Part shown: one piece after another, positions 29,123 to 37,400 of the stretch
Layout of the letters: each line of letters opens with the position of its first letter
Numbering within the stretch: position 1 is the first letter of the stretch
Assembly (NCBI RefSeq): GCF_006782915.1
Contig: NZ_VCNP01000016.1
Coordinates: forward strand, 1 to 64,000
Direction: 5' to 3'
DNA length: 64,000 nt
Source of the DNA: Streptomyces calvus
GTDB taxonomy: Bacteria; Actinomycetota; Actinomycetes; Streptomycetales; Streptomycetaceae
Notes under the pieces: model-generated
Database searches by the model: none
Told to the model about the DNA's origin: nothing
Seen by the model: the letters and a program-made list of their open reading frames with translations, nothing else
Position numbers and translations under genes: made by a program

Positions 29123-30163
29123 ATGAGCGGAACGCAGAACCCGACGATGCCCGCGGTCGCCTACCGCAAGAGCCTGCCCGTCGAGGACGCCGAGAGCCTC
29201 CTCGACGTCGAACTGCCCGTGCCCACCCCGGGCCCCCGTGACCTGCTGGTCCGGGTCGAGGCCGTCGCCGTCAACCCGGTCGACTACAAGGTCCGGCGGA
29301 ACAACGACCCCGGCGGCGAACCGCGCGTGCTGGGCTGGGACGCGGCCGGCACCGTCGTCGCCGTCGGCGACGAGGTCGAGCTGTTCCGGGTCGGCGACGA
29401 GGTCTACTACGCCGGCGCGCTCGACCGCCCCGGCAGCAACTCCCGCTTCCACGCGGTCGACGAGCGCATCGCCGCCCGCAAGCCCGCGTCGCTCTCCTTC
29501 ACGCAGGCGGCGGCGCTGCCGCTGACCTCGCTGACCGCATGGGAGGGCCTCTTCGAGCGCCTGGGCCTGCACGAGGGAGCCATGGACCGGACCGGCACCC
29601 TCCTGGTCACCGCGGCGGCCGGCGGCGTCGGCGCCATGGTCGCGCAGCTCGCCCGCGCCCTGACCAGCCTCACGGTCGTCGGCACCGCCTCACGGCCGGA
29701 GACCGTCGAGTTCGCCCGCCGGATGGGCGTCGCCCACACCGTCGACCACCACCAGCCGCTCGCCGAGCAGGTGGCGCGCATCGCCCCGGACGGCGTCGAC
29801 CACGTCTTCAGCACCATCGGCACCGACCGGAACCTGGCCGCCTACGCCGACATCCTCAAGCCCTTCGGCGGCGTCGTCGCCATCGACGACTTCGGGCCCG
29901 TCGAGATCGGGCTGCTCAAGGGCAAGAGCATCTCCTTCCACTGGGAGCTGATGTTCACCCGCTCCCTGCACGGCACGCCCGACCTGGCCAAGCAGCACCA
30001 CATCCTCACCCAGGTCGCGCGCCTCGTCGACGCCGGGATCCTCACCAGCACGGCCACCACCGACCTCGGCACCGTCAACGCGGCCAACCTGCGCGAGGCC
30101 CACCGCATCCTCGAGTCCGGCACCGCCATCGGCAAGATCACCCTCACCGGCTTCGCGGACTGA
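29123..30163 (+). CDS. Zinc-type alcohol dehydrogenase / quinone oxidoreductase family protein
   Basis: A 346-residue NAD(P)H-dependent medium-chain oxidoreductase. The N-terminal GroES-like domain includes VAVNPVDYKVR and LGWDAAGTVVAVG; the Rossmann domain has AAAGGVGAMVAQLA and DHVFSTIGTD. Structural zinc Cys residues are absent, as in the zinc-independent quinone reductase (QorA/ZADH) branch. These enzymes reduce quinones or reactive enones. It faces an HxlR-family gene in convergent orientation with 18 bp between stops, and both promoters share the same palindrome, a typical redox-regulator and enzyme pair. Confidence 0.92.
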   Translation: MSGTQNPTMPAVAYRKSLPVEDAESLLDVELPVPTPGPRDLLVRVEAVAVNPVDYKVRRNNDPGGEPRVLGWDAAGTVVAVGDEVELFRVGDEVYYAGALDRPGSNSRFHAVDERIAARKPASLSFTQAAALPLTSLTAWEGLFERLGLHEGAMDRTGTLLVTAAAGGVGAMVAQLARALTSLTVVGTASRPETVEFARRMGVAHTVDHHQPLAEQVARIAPDGVDHVFSTIGTDRNLAAYADILKPFGGVVAIDDFGPVEIGLLKGKSISFHWELMFTRSLHGTPDLAKQHHILTQVARLVDAGILTSTATTDLGTVNAANLREAHRILESGTAIGKITLTGFAD

Positions 30164-30181
30164 CCGGGCCGGCGCCGGGCG

Positions 30182-30541
30182 TCACACCGGGATCTCGTCC
30201 AGGTGGTCCTCGACCCAGGTGCGCAGCTGCGCCAGCGGCTGCGCGACGCCGCGGCCGAGCGGGGTGAGCTCGTACTCCACGTGGAGGGGGACGGCGGGAT
30301 AGACCGTCCGGTTCACGAACCCCTTCTCCTCCAGCCGGCGCAGGGTGTTGGTCAGCACCTTCGGACTGACGCCCTCCAGGCGGCGCTGCAGCGCGCCGAA
30401 CCGCCGCGGGCCCTCCTCCAGCGCGCCGATCGCCAGCGCCGACCACTTGTTGGCCAGCAGGTCCAGCACGTCCCGGCACGGGCACTGCGCCGCGTACACG
30501 TCGTGGTGGTCGTGCCGGTCCGTCGTACAGCTCATGACCAT
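30182..30541 (-). CDS. HxlR-family transcriptional regulator (QorR/YodB-like)
   Basis: A 119-residue winged-helix regulator of the HxlR family. CRDVLDLLANKWS starts the DNA-binding domain, followed by RFGALQRRLEGVSPKVLTNTLRRLEEKGFVNR (recognition helix and wing). Cys residues at 5, 20 and 22 precede it; in YodB and QorR a Cys at this position senses quinones, diamide or other electrophiles. It probably represses itself and the neighbouring oxidoreductase and MFS genes through the shared palindrome at 30603-30625 and 29023-29043. The start could be Met1 or Met3. Confidence 0.93.
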   Translation of the reverse strand: MVMSCTTDRHDHHDVYAAQCPCRDVLDLLANKWSALAIGALEEGPRRFGALQRRLEGVSPKVLTNTLRRLEEKGFVNRTVYPAVPLHVEYELTPLGRGVAQPLAQLRTWVEDHLDEIPV

Positions 30542-30602
30542 CGGTCGCCCGTCCCGCCTTCCGGCTCGCTCAGCCGGCGCTTCTCCATCAGTGCTTCTCT
30601 TC

Positions 30603-30625
30603 GTTGCTTCCCTCTGGGAAGCAAC
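30603..30625. promoter_or_regulatory. Perfect palindromic HxlR operator in its own promoter
   Basis: GTTGCTTCCC and GGGAAGCAAC form perfect 10-bp arms around TCT, 62 bp upstream of the HxlR start codon. The same core (TGCTTCCC-N3-GGGAAG) recurs at 29023-29043. Two matching sites in the two promoters of one small divergon strongly suggest an autoregulated repressor. Confidence 0.8.
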
Positions 30626-30660
30626 TTCCTTGAAGGCTACTACTACCCGGACGCAAGCAG

Positions 30661-30698
30661 CGGACCCGGGCGGGCTGTCGGCAGCCGGCCCGGGTCCG
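30661..30698 (-). terminator. Hairpin after the LamG-protein gene
   Basis: Arms CGGACCCGGGC (30661-30671) and GCCCGGGTCCG (30688-30698) flank a 16-nt loop, starting 28 bp beyond the stop at 30726. Confidence 0.5.
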
Positions 30699-30725
30699 CG
30701 GCGGAAACGGTCGGTCAGGTGCCGG

Positions 30726-32876
30726 CTAGCACTCGAGGCAGGGGTTCGTCCCCCAGCCCAGGCCGCCGATCCTGCTGTCCTTCAGCGCGCCGGCGTACGC
30801 CTGCACCTCGTCGACGTCGCCGTGCAGGTACTCGCCCCAGCCGTCGCCGACCTGTCCCCGGCCGATCTGGAGGGCTCCTGAGCTGCGCCAGCCGTTCGGG
30901 ACGGTCCCGGTGGCCCGGTCGTTGGTGTAGCCGTCCAAGAACAGTTTGACCGTGTCGGTGGCGTCGTCGTAGACCACGGCGAGGCGGTGGCCCGAGCCCT
31001 CGCCGCCGTCGGCCGGTTCGATGTGGGAGACGACGGTCTCGGGGGCGCCGGGCTCGTCCCGCTCCGGCATGACCAGCTGCCACTGGTGCTGCGACGGTTC
31101 GTAGCGCACCTTGAAGGCGTCGGTGTGCTCACCGGCCTGGGACAGCACGGTCATGGGGTGCGCCGGTTCGGCGTCCGCCAGCCGCACGACCACACCGAGG
31201 GTGAAGCTGTCACCGGTGTCCACCACCGGGCCCTCGGCGACCGCGTGCCCGCTCCCGCCGTCCAGCGTCAGGTGCCCGTCGCCGACCAGGGCGGGCGGCA
31301 CGTAGGCGCAGTCGGGGTCCAGGTCCGGGATGCAGGTGCTGCTGGGACTGCGGTGGATGGCCGCACCGTCGCCGAGGCGAAGCGGCGCCCCGTCCGTCTG
31401 CTCCGGGCTGGCGCCGTCCGTCGCGGTCTCCAGCGACCAGTGCCCCAGCAACTCCGGTGTGCGGTACGCCATGTCGGCCACCTCCGCCGGCACCACGACC
31501 CGGTCGTGGACCCGTACGTCGCCGAGGTCGCCGTGCCAGCGCGCGTGGTACTGGTCGCCGCTGCGGGCGCGGCCGATCTGGAACGCGCCGCTCGTCCCGG
31601 TGGGCGTCGCCTCGGCGCCGGTGCCGACGGCGTGACCGTTGACGTACAGGCGGGCCGTGCCGGTCTCCGCGTCGTAGAGGCCGAGCAGGTGGGCCCACTC
31701 GCCGGTCTCCGGTGCGCCGCCCGACACGTGTGCGTCACCGAGGGCGAACGACCAGGCGGGGCCGGAGTCCCGGCTGGTCAGGCCGAGGCGGAAGGCCGCC
31801 GTCCCTCCTGCGTCCTGGCTGGCGACCGTCATGGTCCGGTCGGTCTGCGCGGGGCGCACCCAGGCGCTGACGGCGAAGGTGCCGGCGGTGTCGACGGCCG
31901 GGACGCCGGGTGTGAGGTAGGCGTGGCTGCTGCCGTTGAGCGCGGCGGTCGCGCCGGTGTCGGCGCCGCGGGGCGCCGGGCCGCCGAAGGTCACGCCGGA
32001 GCCGGCGCGCGCGGCGGTGCCCGCCTCGGCGGCGGCACCGGTGGAACCGGCGGGGTCGTCGAGCTTCCAGTGGGCGACGGGCGCGCGCCCGTCCTTCACA
32101 CGGAACCAGTACGTGGTGGTCGGGCTGCTGCGGCCGGAGCGGTCGACGGCACGGACGCTCAGGTAGTCCGGGCGGCCCTCCAGCGGCAGGAACCGGATGG
32201 TGGCCGGTCCGCCGGGCTCGTCGGGCCGGGCGGTTCCGTAGGGGCCGCCGATGAAGTTGTAGCGGTACTCGACGACGTCCGGTGACGGCGAGTCCATGGT
32301 GAAGCTGCCGTACACGCCGACGCCGTCGGAGATCTCGTCCTCCGGGTAGTCGGGCGAGGTGACGACGGGCCGGTCCGGGCTGACGTCGTCGACCACGAAC
32401 TCGCAGACGTGTCCGTCGCCTTCGGAGCTCCAGGCGGAGGTCGTCGTGCCGTCGTTCGCGCGGACGTGCCACGACACCACGGTGTTCGCCGGGACGTCCT
32501 CCGGCATCCGCCACTGCTGCGGCGAGCCCGACAGCGTCTCGTACGACGTGTACGTGCGGCGCTGCTCGCTGCCCGCCGCGTCGGTCCACCACGCCTCGAA
32601 CTCGCCCTTGACCAGGTTGGCCTCGGCGGGCTGGTTGTCCTCCTCCGGGTCGTTGAGGACGGCGCGCAGGGTCGGCGGCGTCGACACGTACGGCCGGTCC
32701 TCACCCGAGGCGCAGGCCTTGGAGCCCGTCGTGAGGTCCTGCACCAGCGGCTGCACGGGCGGCAGGTTCTCCGCCGCGTACGCGGTTCCGGACAGTCCCG
32801 CGCCCGCCGCCGCGATCACCGCGGCGCAGCACACGGCCGTCACGCGTACCGCACCGGTTCTTCGTCTTCGTCTCAA
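30726..32876 (-). CDS. Secreted two-domain LamG (concanavalin-like) protein
   Basis: A 716-residue exported protein. The signal peptide has a basic start (RRRRRTGAVR), a hydrophobic core and a likely cleavage site TAYA-AEN near residue 34. Residues about 35-250 look like two fibronectin-like sandwiches. Two LamG/concanavalin-type jelly rolls follow (about 260-450 and 490-700), each with the motif pattern VSAWVRPA/LGVVVRLA, YDAETGTARLYVNG/YDDATDTVKLFLDG and FQIGRARSGD/LQIGRGQVGD. Such domains bind carbohydrate or protein. The start appears to be TTG 32876 behind GGTGGGG. It follows the SseB-like pair by 143 bp, so co-expression is possible but unproved. Confidence 0.85.
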   Translation of the reverse strand: MRRRRRTGAVRVTAVCCAAVIAAAGAGLSGTAYAAENLPPVQPLVQDLTTGSKACASGEDRPYVSTPPTLRAVLNDPEEDNQPAEANLVKGEFEAWWTDAAGSEQRRTYTSYETLSGSPQQWRMPEDVPANTVVSWHVRANDGTTTSAWSSEGDGHVCEFVVDDVSPDRPVVTSPDYPEDEISDGVGVYGSFTMDSPSPDVVEYRYNFIGGPYGTARPDEPGGPATIRFLPLEGRPDYLSVRAVDRSGRSSPTTTYWFRVKDGRAPVAHWKLDDPAGSTGAAAEAGTAARAGSGVTFGGPAPRGADTGATAALNGSSHAYLTPGVPAVDTAGTFAVSAWVRPAQTDRTMTVASQDAGGTAAFRLGLTSRDSGPAWSFALGDAHVSGGAPETGEWAHLLGLYDAETGTARLYVNGHAVGTGAEATPTGTSGAFQIGRARSGDQYHARWHGDLGDVRVHDRVVVPAEVADMAYRTPELLGHWSLETATDGASPEQTDGAPLRLGDGAAIHRSPSSTCIPDLDPDCAYVPPALVGDGHLTLDGGSGHAVAEGPVVDTGDSFTLGVVVRLADAEPAHPMTVLSQAGEHTDAFKVRYEPSQHQWQLVMPERDEPGAPETVVSHIEPADGGEGSGHRLAVVYDDATDTVKLFLDGYTNDRATGTVPNGWRSSGALQIGRGQVGDGWGEYLHGDVDEVQAYAGALKDSRIGGLGWGTNPCLEC

Positions 32877-33019
32877 CTGGCCCCACCCTGTTCGTCGTTG
32901 ATGCCACTGATGGCGTTGATGCCCACGGATCGCGTGAGCCGCATGACGCTAACAGAGGGGACGGACACGGTCGAAGCGCTTTCCGACCTGCTCCGCCCGG
33001 TGCGGGTCTTCCGTGGTTC

Positions 33020-33640
33020 TCAGACGTCCGTGCCGGGCGGGTCGTCCGTCCGCGCTTCCTTCAGGGCGTCGGCGAGACCGTCCGCGGGCAGGACCATGCT
33101 GACCGGGGCGGAGCTGTTGAGGCACAGGCTGTGGCCGGGAGGGATCCGGTCGAGCAGGTCGGCCACCGGCAGTTGCGTGAAGCCGAGCGGGCCGGCGGCG
33201 TGCAGGTAGCGCGGGGAGGTGTAGACGGGGACCACCGGCGTACCGTCGGGCGCCGACGCGCTCACCGGGTCGCCGTCCGCCGTGACCAGTACCGCGACCT
33301 CGGCCGTGGCCAGGGCGGCGGTGACGTCCTCCGCCGGGCCGTACCCGGTGGTGGCGAGCTGGACGGCGCGGTCCACGTCGTCGGCGGGCTCGGGCCATCC
33401 CATCGCCTCGGGCGAGGGCCGGTAGTCCTCGTTGTCCTCCCACTCGACGATCTCCCCGTCGGCGTCGGAACGCCACTGGCCGACGACGGCCCACTCCGGC
33501 GGCGGCCCCTCGCCCTGCCAGGCGGGGTCGGTCAGGTAGAGCCAGTGGTCGGGTGCCAGCCTGGCCGCCTCGACGAACTCCTCGGGAGGCGCGGGGTCCA
33601 GGGGGGCGGCGGCGGGGGTGTCGGCGCCGGGCTCACTCAT
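33020..33640 (-). CDS. SseB-like type VII-associated protein (second of tandem pair)
   Basis: A 206-residue paralogue with the family core PPPEWAVVGQWRSDADG...NEDYRPSPEAMGWPEPAD...ATTGYGPAED and an SseB-like C-terminal half (VVPVYTSPRYLHA, LPVADLLDRI, LCLNSSAPVSMVLPADGL). It has no signal peptide or membrane helix and is acidic. Its ATG (33640) overlaps the stop of the preceding paralogue by eight bases, so the pair is co-translated directly downstream of the giant gene. It is probably a dedicated partner (chaperone, adaptor or immunity protein) of the giant product. Confidence 0.85.
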   Translation of the reverse strand: MSEPGADTPAAAPLDPAPPEEFVEAARLAPDHWLYLTDPAWQGEGPPPEWAVVGQWRSDADGEIVEWEDNEDYRPSPEAMGWPEPADDVDRAVQLATTGYGPAEDVTAALATAEVAVLVTADGDPVSASAPDGTPVVPVYTSPRYLHAAGPLGFTQLPVADLLDRIPPGHSLCLNSSAPVSMVLPADGLADALKEARTDDPPGTDV

Positions 33641-34412
33641 CGTGTCCTCGCTTGCTGGGGTGGTCCGTGTCGGTGCTGGGGCGGACGGCGGTCCGTGCCG
33701 GGGCGGCCGGCGGGTGTGCCGTCGCCGTCTCCTCGTGCCGCGCCCGCAGTTCGTCCGCCGGGACGAGCAGGGCCGCCGGTGCGGAGGAGCTGAGGAACAG
33801 CACGTCCCGGCCGGGCGGCAGCCGGTCGAGGAGGTCGGGGAGCGTCATCATCACATGCGGCGGCAGACGGTCCGCGAGGGCCCGGGGGGACGCGGGGAAG
33901 ACGGGTACCGCGTGCCCGCCGCCGGGTGCCCGGGTCCACGCCGGCTGCCCGTCCTCGGTCACGCACACGGCCACGGAGCCGGCCTCCGCGAGGGCCTCGG
34001 CGACGTCCGCGTCCGGGCCGTAGCCGGTGGCGGCCAGGTGCACGGCGGCGTCGGCGTCGCTGACCGGCGGGGCCCAGCCGAGCGCGGCGGGCGAGGGACG
34101 GTAGTCCGGGTTCGGCTCCCACGCGACGATCTCGCCGTGTGCGTCGCTGCGCCAGCGGCCGAGCACCGCCCACGGGGGCGGGACCTCGTCGTCCGTCGCG
34201 CCGAGCCAGTGCCGGTCGGTCACCGACAGCCAGTGGTCCGGCGCGGTACGGGCCGCGGCGGCGATGTCCTCGGGCGGCACCGGGAAGTCGGGCCGGTCGC
34301 GGGTGACGGTTGCGGGGGCCGCCGTGCGCGGTGCGGGCGTCGGAGGCGGTGCGGGCGTCGGGGGCCGTGCGGGCGTCTGGGGCCGTGCGGGCGTCTGGTC
34401 ATCGGCGGCCAT
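33633..34412 (-). CDS. SseB-like type VII-associated protein (first of tandem pair)
   Basis: The 259-residue product starts at ATG 34412, nine bases after GAAGGGAA, overlapping the giant gene by 14 bp. A Pro/Thr-rich N-terminal extension (about 45 residues of PARPQTPARPPTPAP type) precedes the same core seen in the other paralogues (PPPWAVLGRWRSDAHG, NPDYRPSPAALGWAPP, LAATGYGPDAD) and the SseB-like C-terminal part (VPVFPASPRALADRL, LPDLLDRLPPGRDVLFLSSSAPAALLVPADEL). A GTG at 34430 in frame is less likely, having no ribosome site. Overlap with the giant gene on one side and its paralogue on the other indicates a single operon. Confidence 0.85.
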   Translation of the reverse strand: MAADDQTPARPQTPARPPTPAPPPTPAPRTAAPATVTRDRPDFPVPPEDIAAAARTAPDHWLSVTDRHWLGATDDEVPPPWAVLGRWRSDAHGEIVAWEPNPDYRPSPAALGWAPPVSDADAAVHLAATGYGPDADVAEALAEAGSVAVCVTEDGQPAWTRAPGGGHAVPVFPASPRALADRLPPHVMMTLPDLLDRLPPGRDVLFLSSSAPAALLVPADELRARHEETATAHPPAAPARTAVRPSTDTDHPSKRGHDE

Positions 34413-37400
34413 CGTCGTCGTTCCCTTCACTCGTACCTGCGCTCCCGCCGGCTCGTCCCGCTCCCCCGGCCCTCTCGGCCGCCGCTCCCCCGGCCCTCTC
34501 GGCCGCCGCTTCCGCGGCCCGGTCGGCCTCCAGCGCGGCCAGCAGGGCCCGCGCGTGCTCGTCCGGGAACAGGCCCTCGCGGGCGACGTGGGTGCGCAAC
34601 TCCTCCTCGGTGAGCGGGTGGACGTCCCAGTAGCGGCCCCAGTTGTTCACGTACACGGAGGCCGCCGAGCGGTCGAACTCGTCCAGCGCGTGCTGGGCGC
34701 CGACCATCACCTCGTGGAAGCTGTGGTGCCCCACCCCCACCAGCACGCCCGCCAGTCCGGACCTGATCAGACCGAGGTCCACCGGCACACCGGCGAGCCG
34801 GGTCAGCCGGGCCACGTGCGTGATGATCCGGTAGGCGCTGCCGGAGGTGCCGGTCAGCACCAGGCCGCCGGAGTCCTCGGAACGGGCCTGGAAGTCGGCG
34901 ACCATCGGCAGGGTGTGCGTCTGTCCGGCGGGCGACCAGAGCAGGACGCCGTCCCGGACCGCGAGGCGCCGTTCGGCCGGGCTGAGCGGGGGCCGGACCT
35001 CCCAGGGGCGCAGCGGAGTGCGTACCAGCGCCTCCAGCTCCTCCATCTCCTGGTCCTCGTCCTCGGGGTCCAGACCTGCCGCGAGGAGTTCGTCGCGCTC
35101 GCGCTCGTACCGCCTCATCTGCTCGGTGCGGTGCCGGTCGCGGCGCTCGATGCCGATCACCGGGTGCTGGGGTTCGACACCGCCCATGAGGTACGGGACG
35201 AGGTCCCTGGCCACACCGTTGAACAGGAAGTTCACCCGCTCGCGCAGGTTCCCGGACTCCACCACCCGGGCCAGATCCTCGAACGAGGTGCCGACGGCAC
35301 CGCCGCCCAGACCGCTGTTGCTGCCGAACAGCCGGTAGTCCGTGCGGTTGTGCAGCGCGATCGTCCAGAACGCCCGTACGACCTTGCCGAACTCGGCGTT
35401 CACCTGCTCGTGCTCGCCGAGGTGGTCGGCCAGCCGCTGCTCGAAGATCAGGGCTTCCTGCGCGTAGCGGATGCGGGCCAGGACCCAGGGGGGTGCGGGG
35501 AGGTCACCGGTCCGTCCGGCGGGCCCGGTCCGGCTCCGGTGGCCCTCCGGCGCCGGGGTGGTGTCCTCCCGGTCCGTGGACGGCTCCCGGTGCCGCGCGG
35601 GTGACGGCACGGGCGTGGGGTCGTCGTCGGAATCGGAGTCGTCGCGGGAGAGGAGCGGGCGCGGGTCGCCGTCCGAGTCCGAGTCGTCGCGGGAGAGGAG
35701 CGGGCGCGGGTCGCCGTCCGAGTCCGAGTCGTCGCGGGAGAGGAGCGGGCGCGGGTCGTCGTCCGAGTCCGAGTCGTCGCGGGAGAGGGCCGGGAAGGAT
35801 TCCAGGGTCGGGCGGGCCGTCTGCCCCGACGGGCCCGCGAAGTCCGCGTCCGTCACCGCCGTCGCGGAAGGTGCGAAGAACGGATTCGGGACGTACGGTC
35901 CGACCGGCACACCGCCCACCAGGGGCTGCACGCCGCGGATGAACCGTCGGTCGATGCCTCCGGGGAACAGCACCTCCTCCTGGTCCGGGAACGGCGAGGC
36001 CAGGCCCAGCGTGGCGTTCACGTCGATGCCGCCGGGTGCCTCGATGTCGTAGCGCCAGCGGTAGCGGTGGAACAGGGCGGGGGCGCCCAGCGGGTTCGCG
36101 CGGGCGCTGTCGCGGACGTAGTCGCGGTTCGCGGTCGTGCTCGCGAAGACGGTGTCCGGGACCAGTGAACTCCCGCCGTAGACATGGTCGATGAGGTGCA
36201 CCATCTCGGGTCCGTACGGCTTGAGCCCTTCGCGGAAGACGCGTTCGGGACCGTCGGGGCTGAAGCGGTGGAGCGGGCCGTCGTGGTCGCGCCACAACGC
36301 GTCGGGGAGCGTGGCGCCGGCCAGCGCGGCCGGGTCCGCGGCGACGGTGGCCGGGTCGACGGGCGGGGTCGGGCTCACCGGTCCGGTGGCGGGCCAGGCG
36401 ACCGGCACGGGCGGGGAGTCGGGGTCGCTCGGGTCCTGCGGCCTGGTCGAAAGGCGGGAGGAGGCGACGAGTCCGCGGCCGGGCAGGTACCAGTCCCAGG
36501 CCGGGCCGTCGGAGTACAGCCGCCCGTCCATGTCGGTGACTCCGCCGGCGGAGGGGCCGTCGGCGGTGTACTCGCCGCGCAGTCCGAGCGACGGCATCTC
36601 GGCCGTGAACACGTGGAGGGCCGGGTCGTCCTGGCCGAAGCCCCACACCGTGTGCCGGTCGTCGGCGGCGACGACCGGGAACTCACTCAGCGTGTCCTCG
36701 AACCGGCGGTCGAACTGCCCGTCCGCCGAATAGGGCAGGGTCGTTGCGGTTGCCTGCGTGCCGGTGGTGGCCTGCCATTCGGCGTTGCCGTGTGTGCCGG
36801 TGTGCTGTGTGCGCGTGCCCTGTGTGCCGGCGTCACGTGTGCCGGTGCCCTGTGCGTCCGGGCCCTGTGTGCCCGGGCCCTGTGCGTCCGGGCCCTGTGT
36901 GCCGGTGGGGCCTGCGTCCGTGGGCGGCGGGGTCGGGCGGGTCCGGTGCCAGGTGCCCGGTCGCGGCCCGGACGGAGCCTGCGCCGGCCCGGCCGTCACC
37001 AGGCCCGGCCGCGTCGCGTCGCCCTCGGACGCCGTGAGCGTGCCGTCGTACGTCCATACGGTGCGGTCGTTGCGGAGGGCGAAGTCCCGCTGGGCGGTCC
37101 ACCGGGCGGTGCCGTCCCCGGACGTCAGCAGGACGAGCGGCCGGCGGCGGTCCGTCAGCGGCAGCTCGGGGTCGGACTCCAGCAGGGCGAAGAACTCGTC
37201 CTCGGTGACCCGCACGGTGCCGCCCGGCAGCCGCAGCACCGCCGTGCCGTCGGGGTCCGTCTCCGTGTGCGCGAAGTACGGTGCCGGGGCGCCCTGCCGG
37301 GTCCACGGCGCGAACTCCGTCGAGGTGGCGGTGGCGCCGTCGGGGCCGGCCGTGGTCGTCCGCAGGCGGGCGGGGTCCAGGCCGCCGGGCAGCGGAGTGG

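Noticed and set aside
34413..34430. GTG start six codons upstream for the first SseB-like gene of the pair
   Set aside because: No ribosome site; ATG 34412 is preceded by GAAGGGAA at proper spacing.
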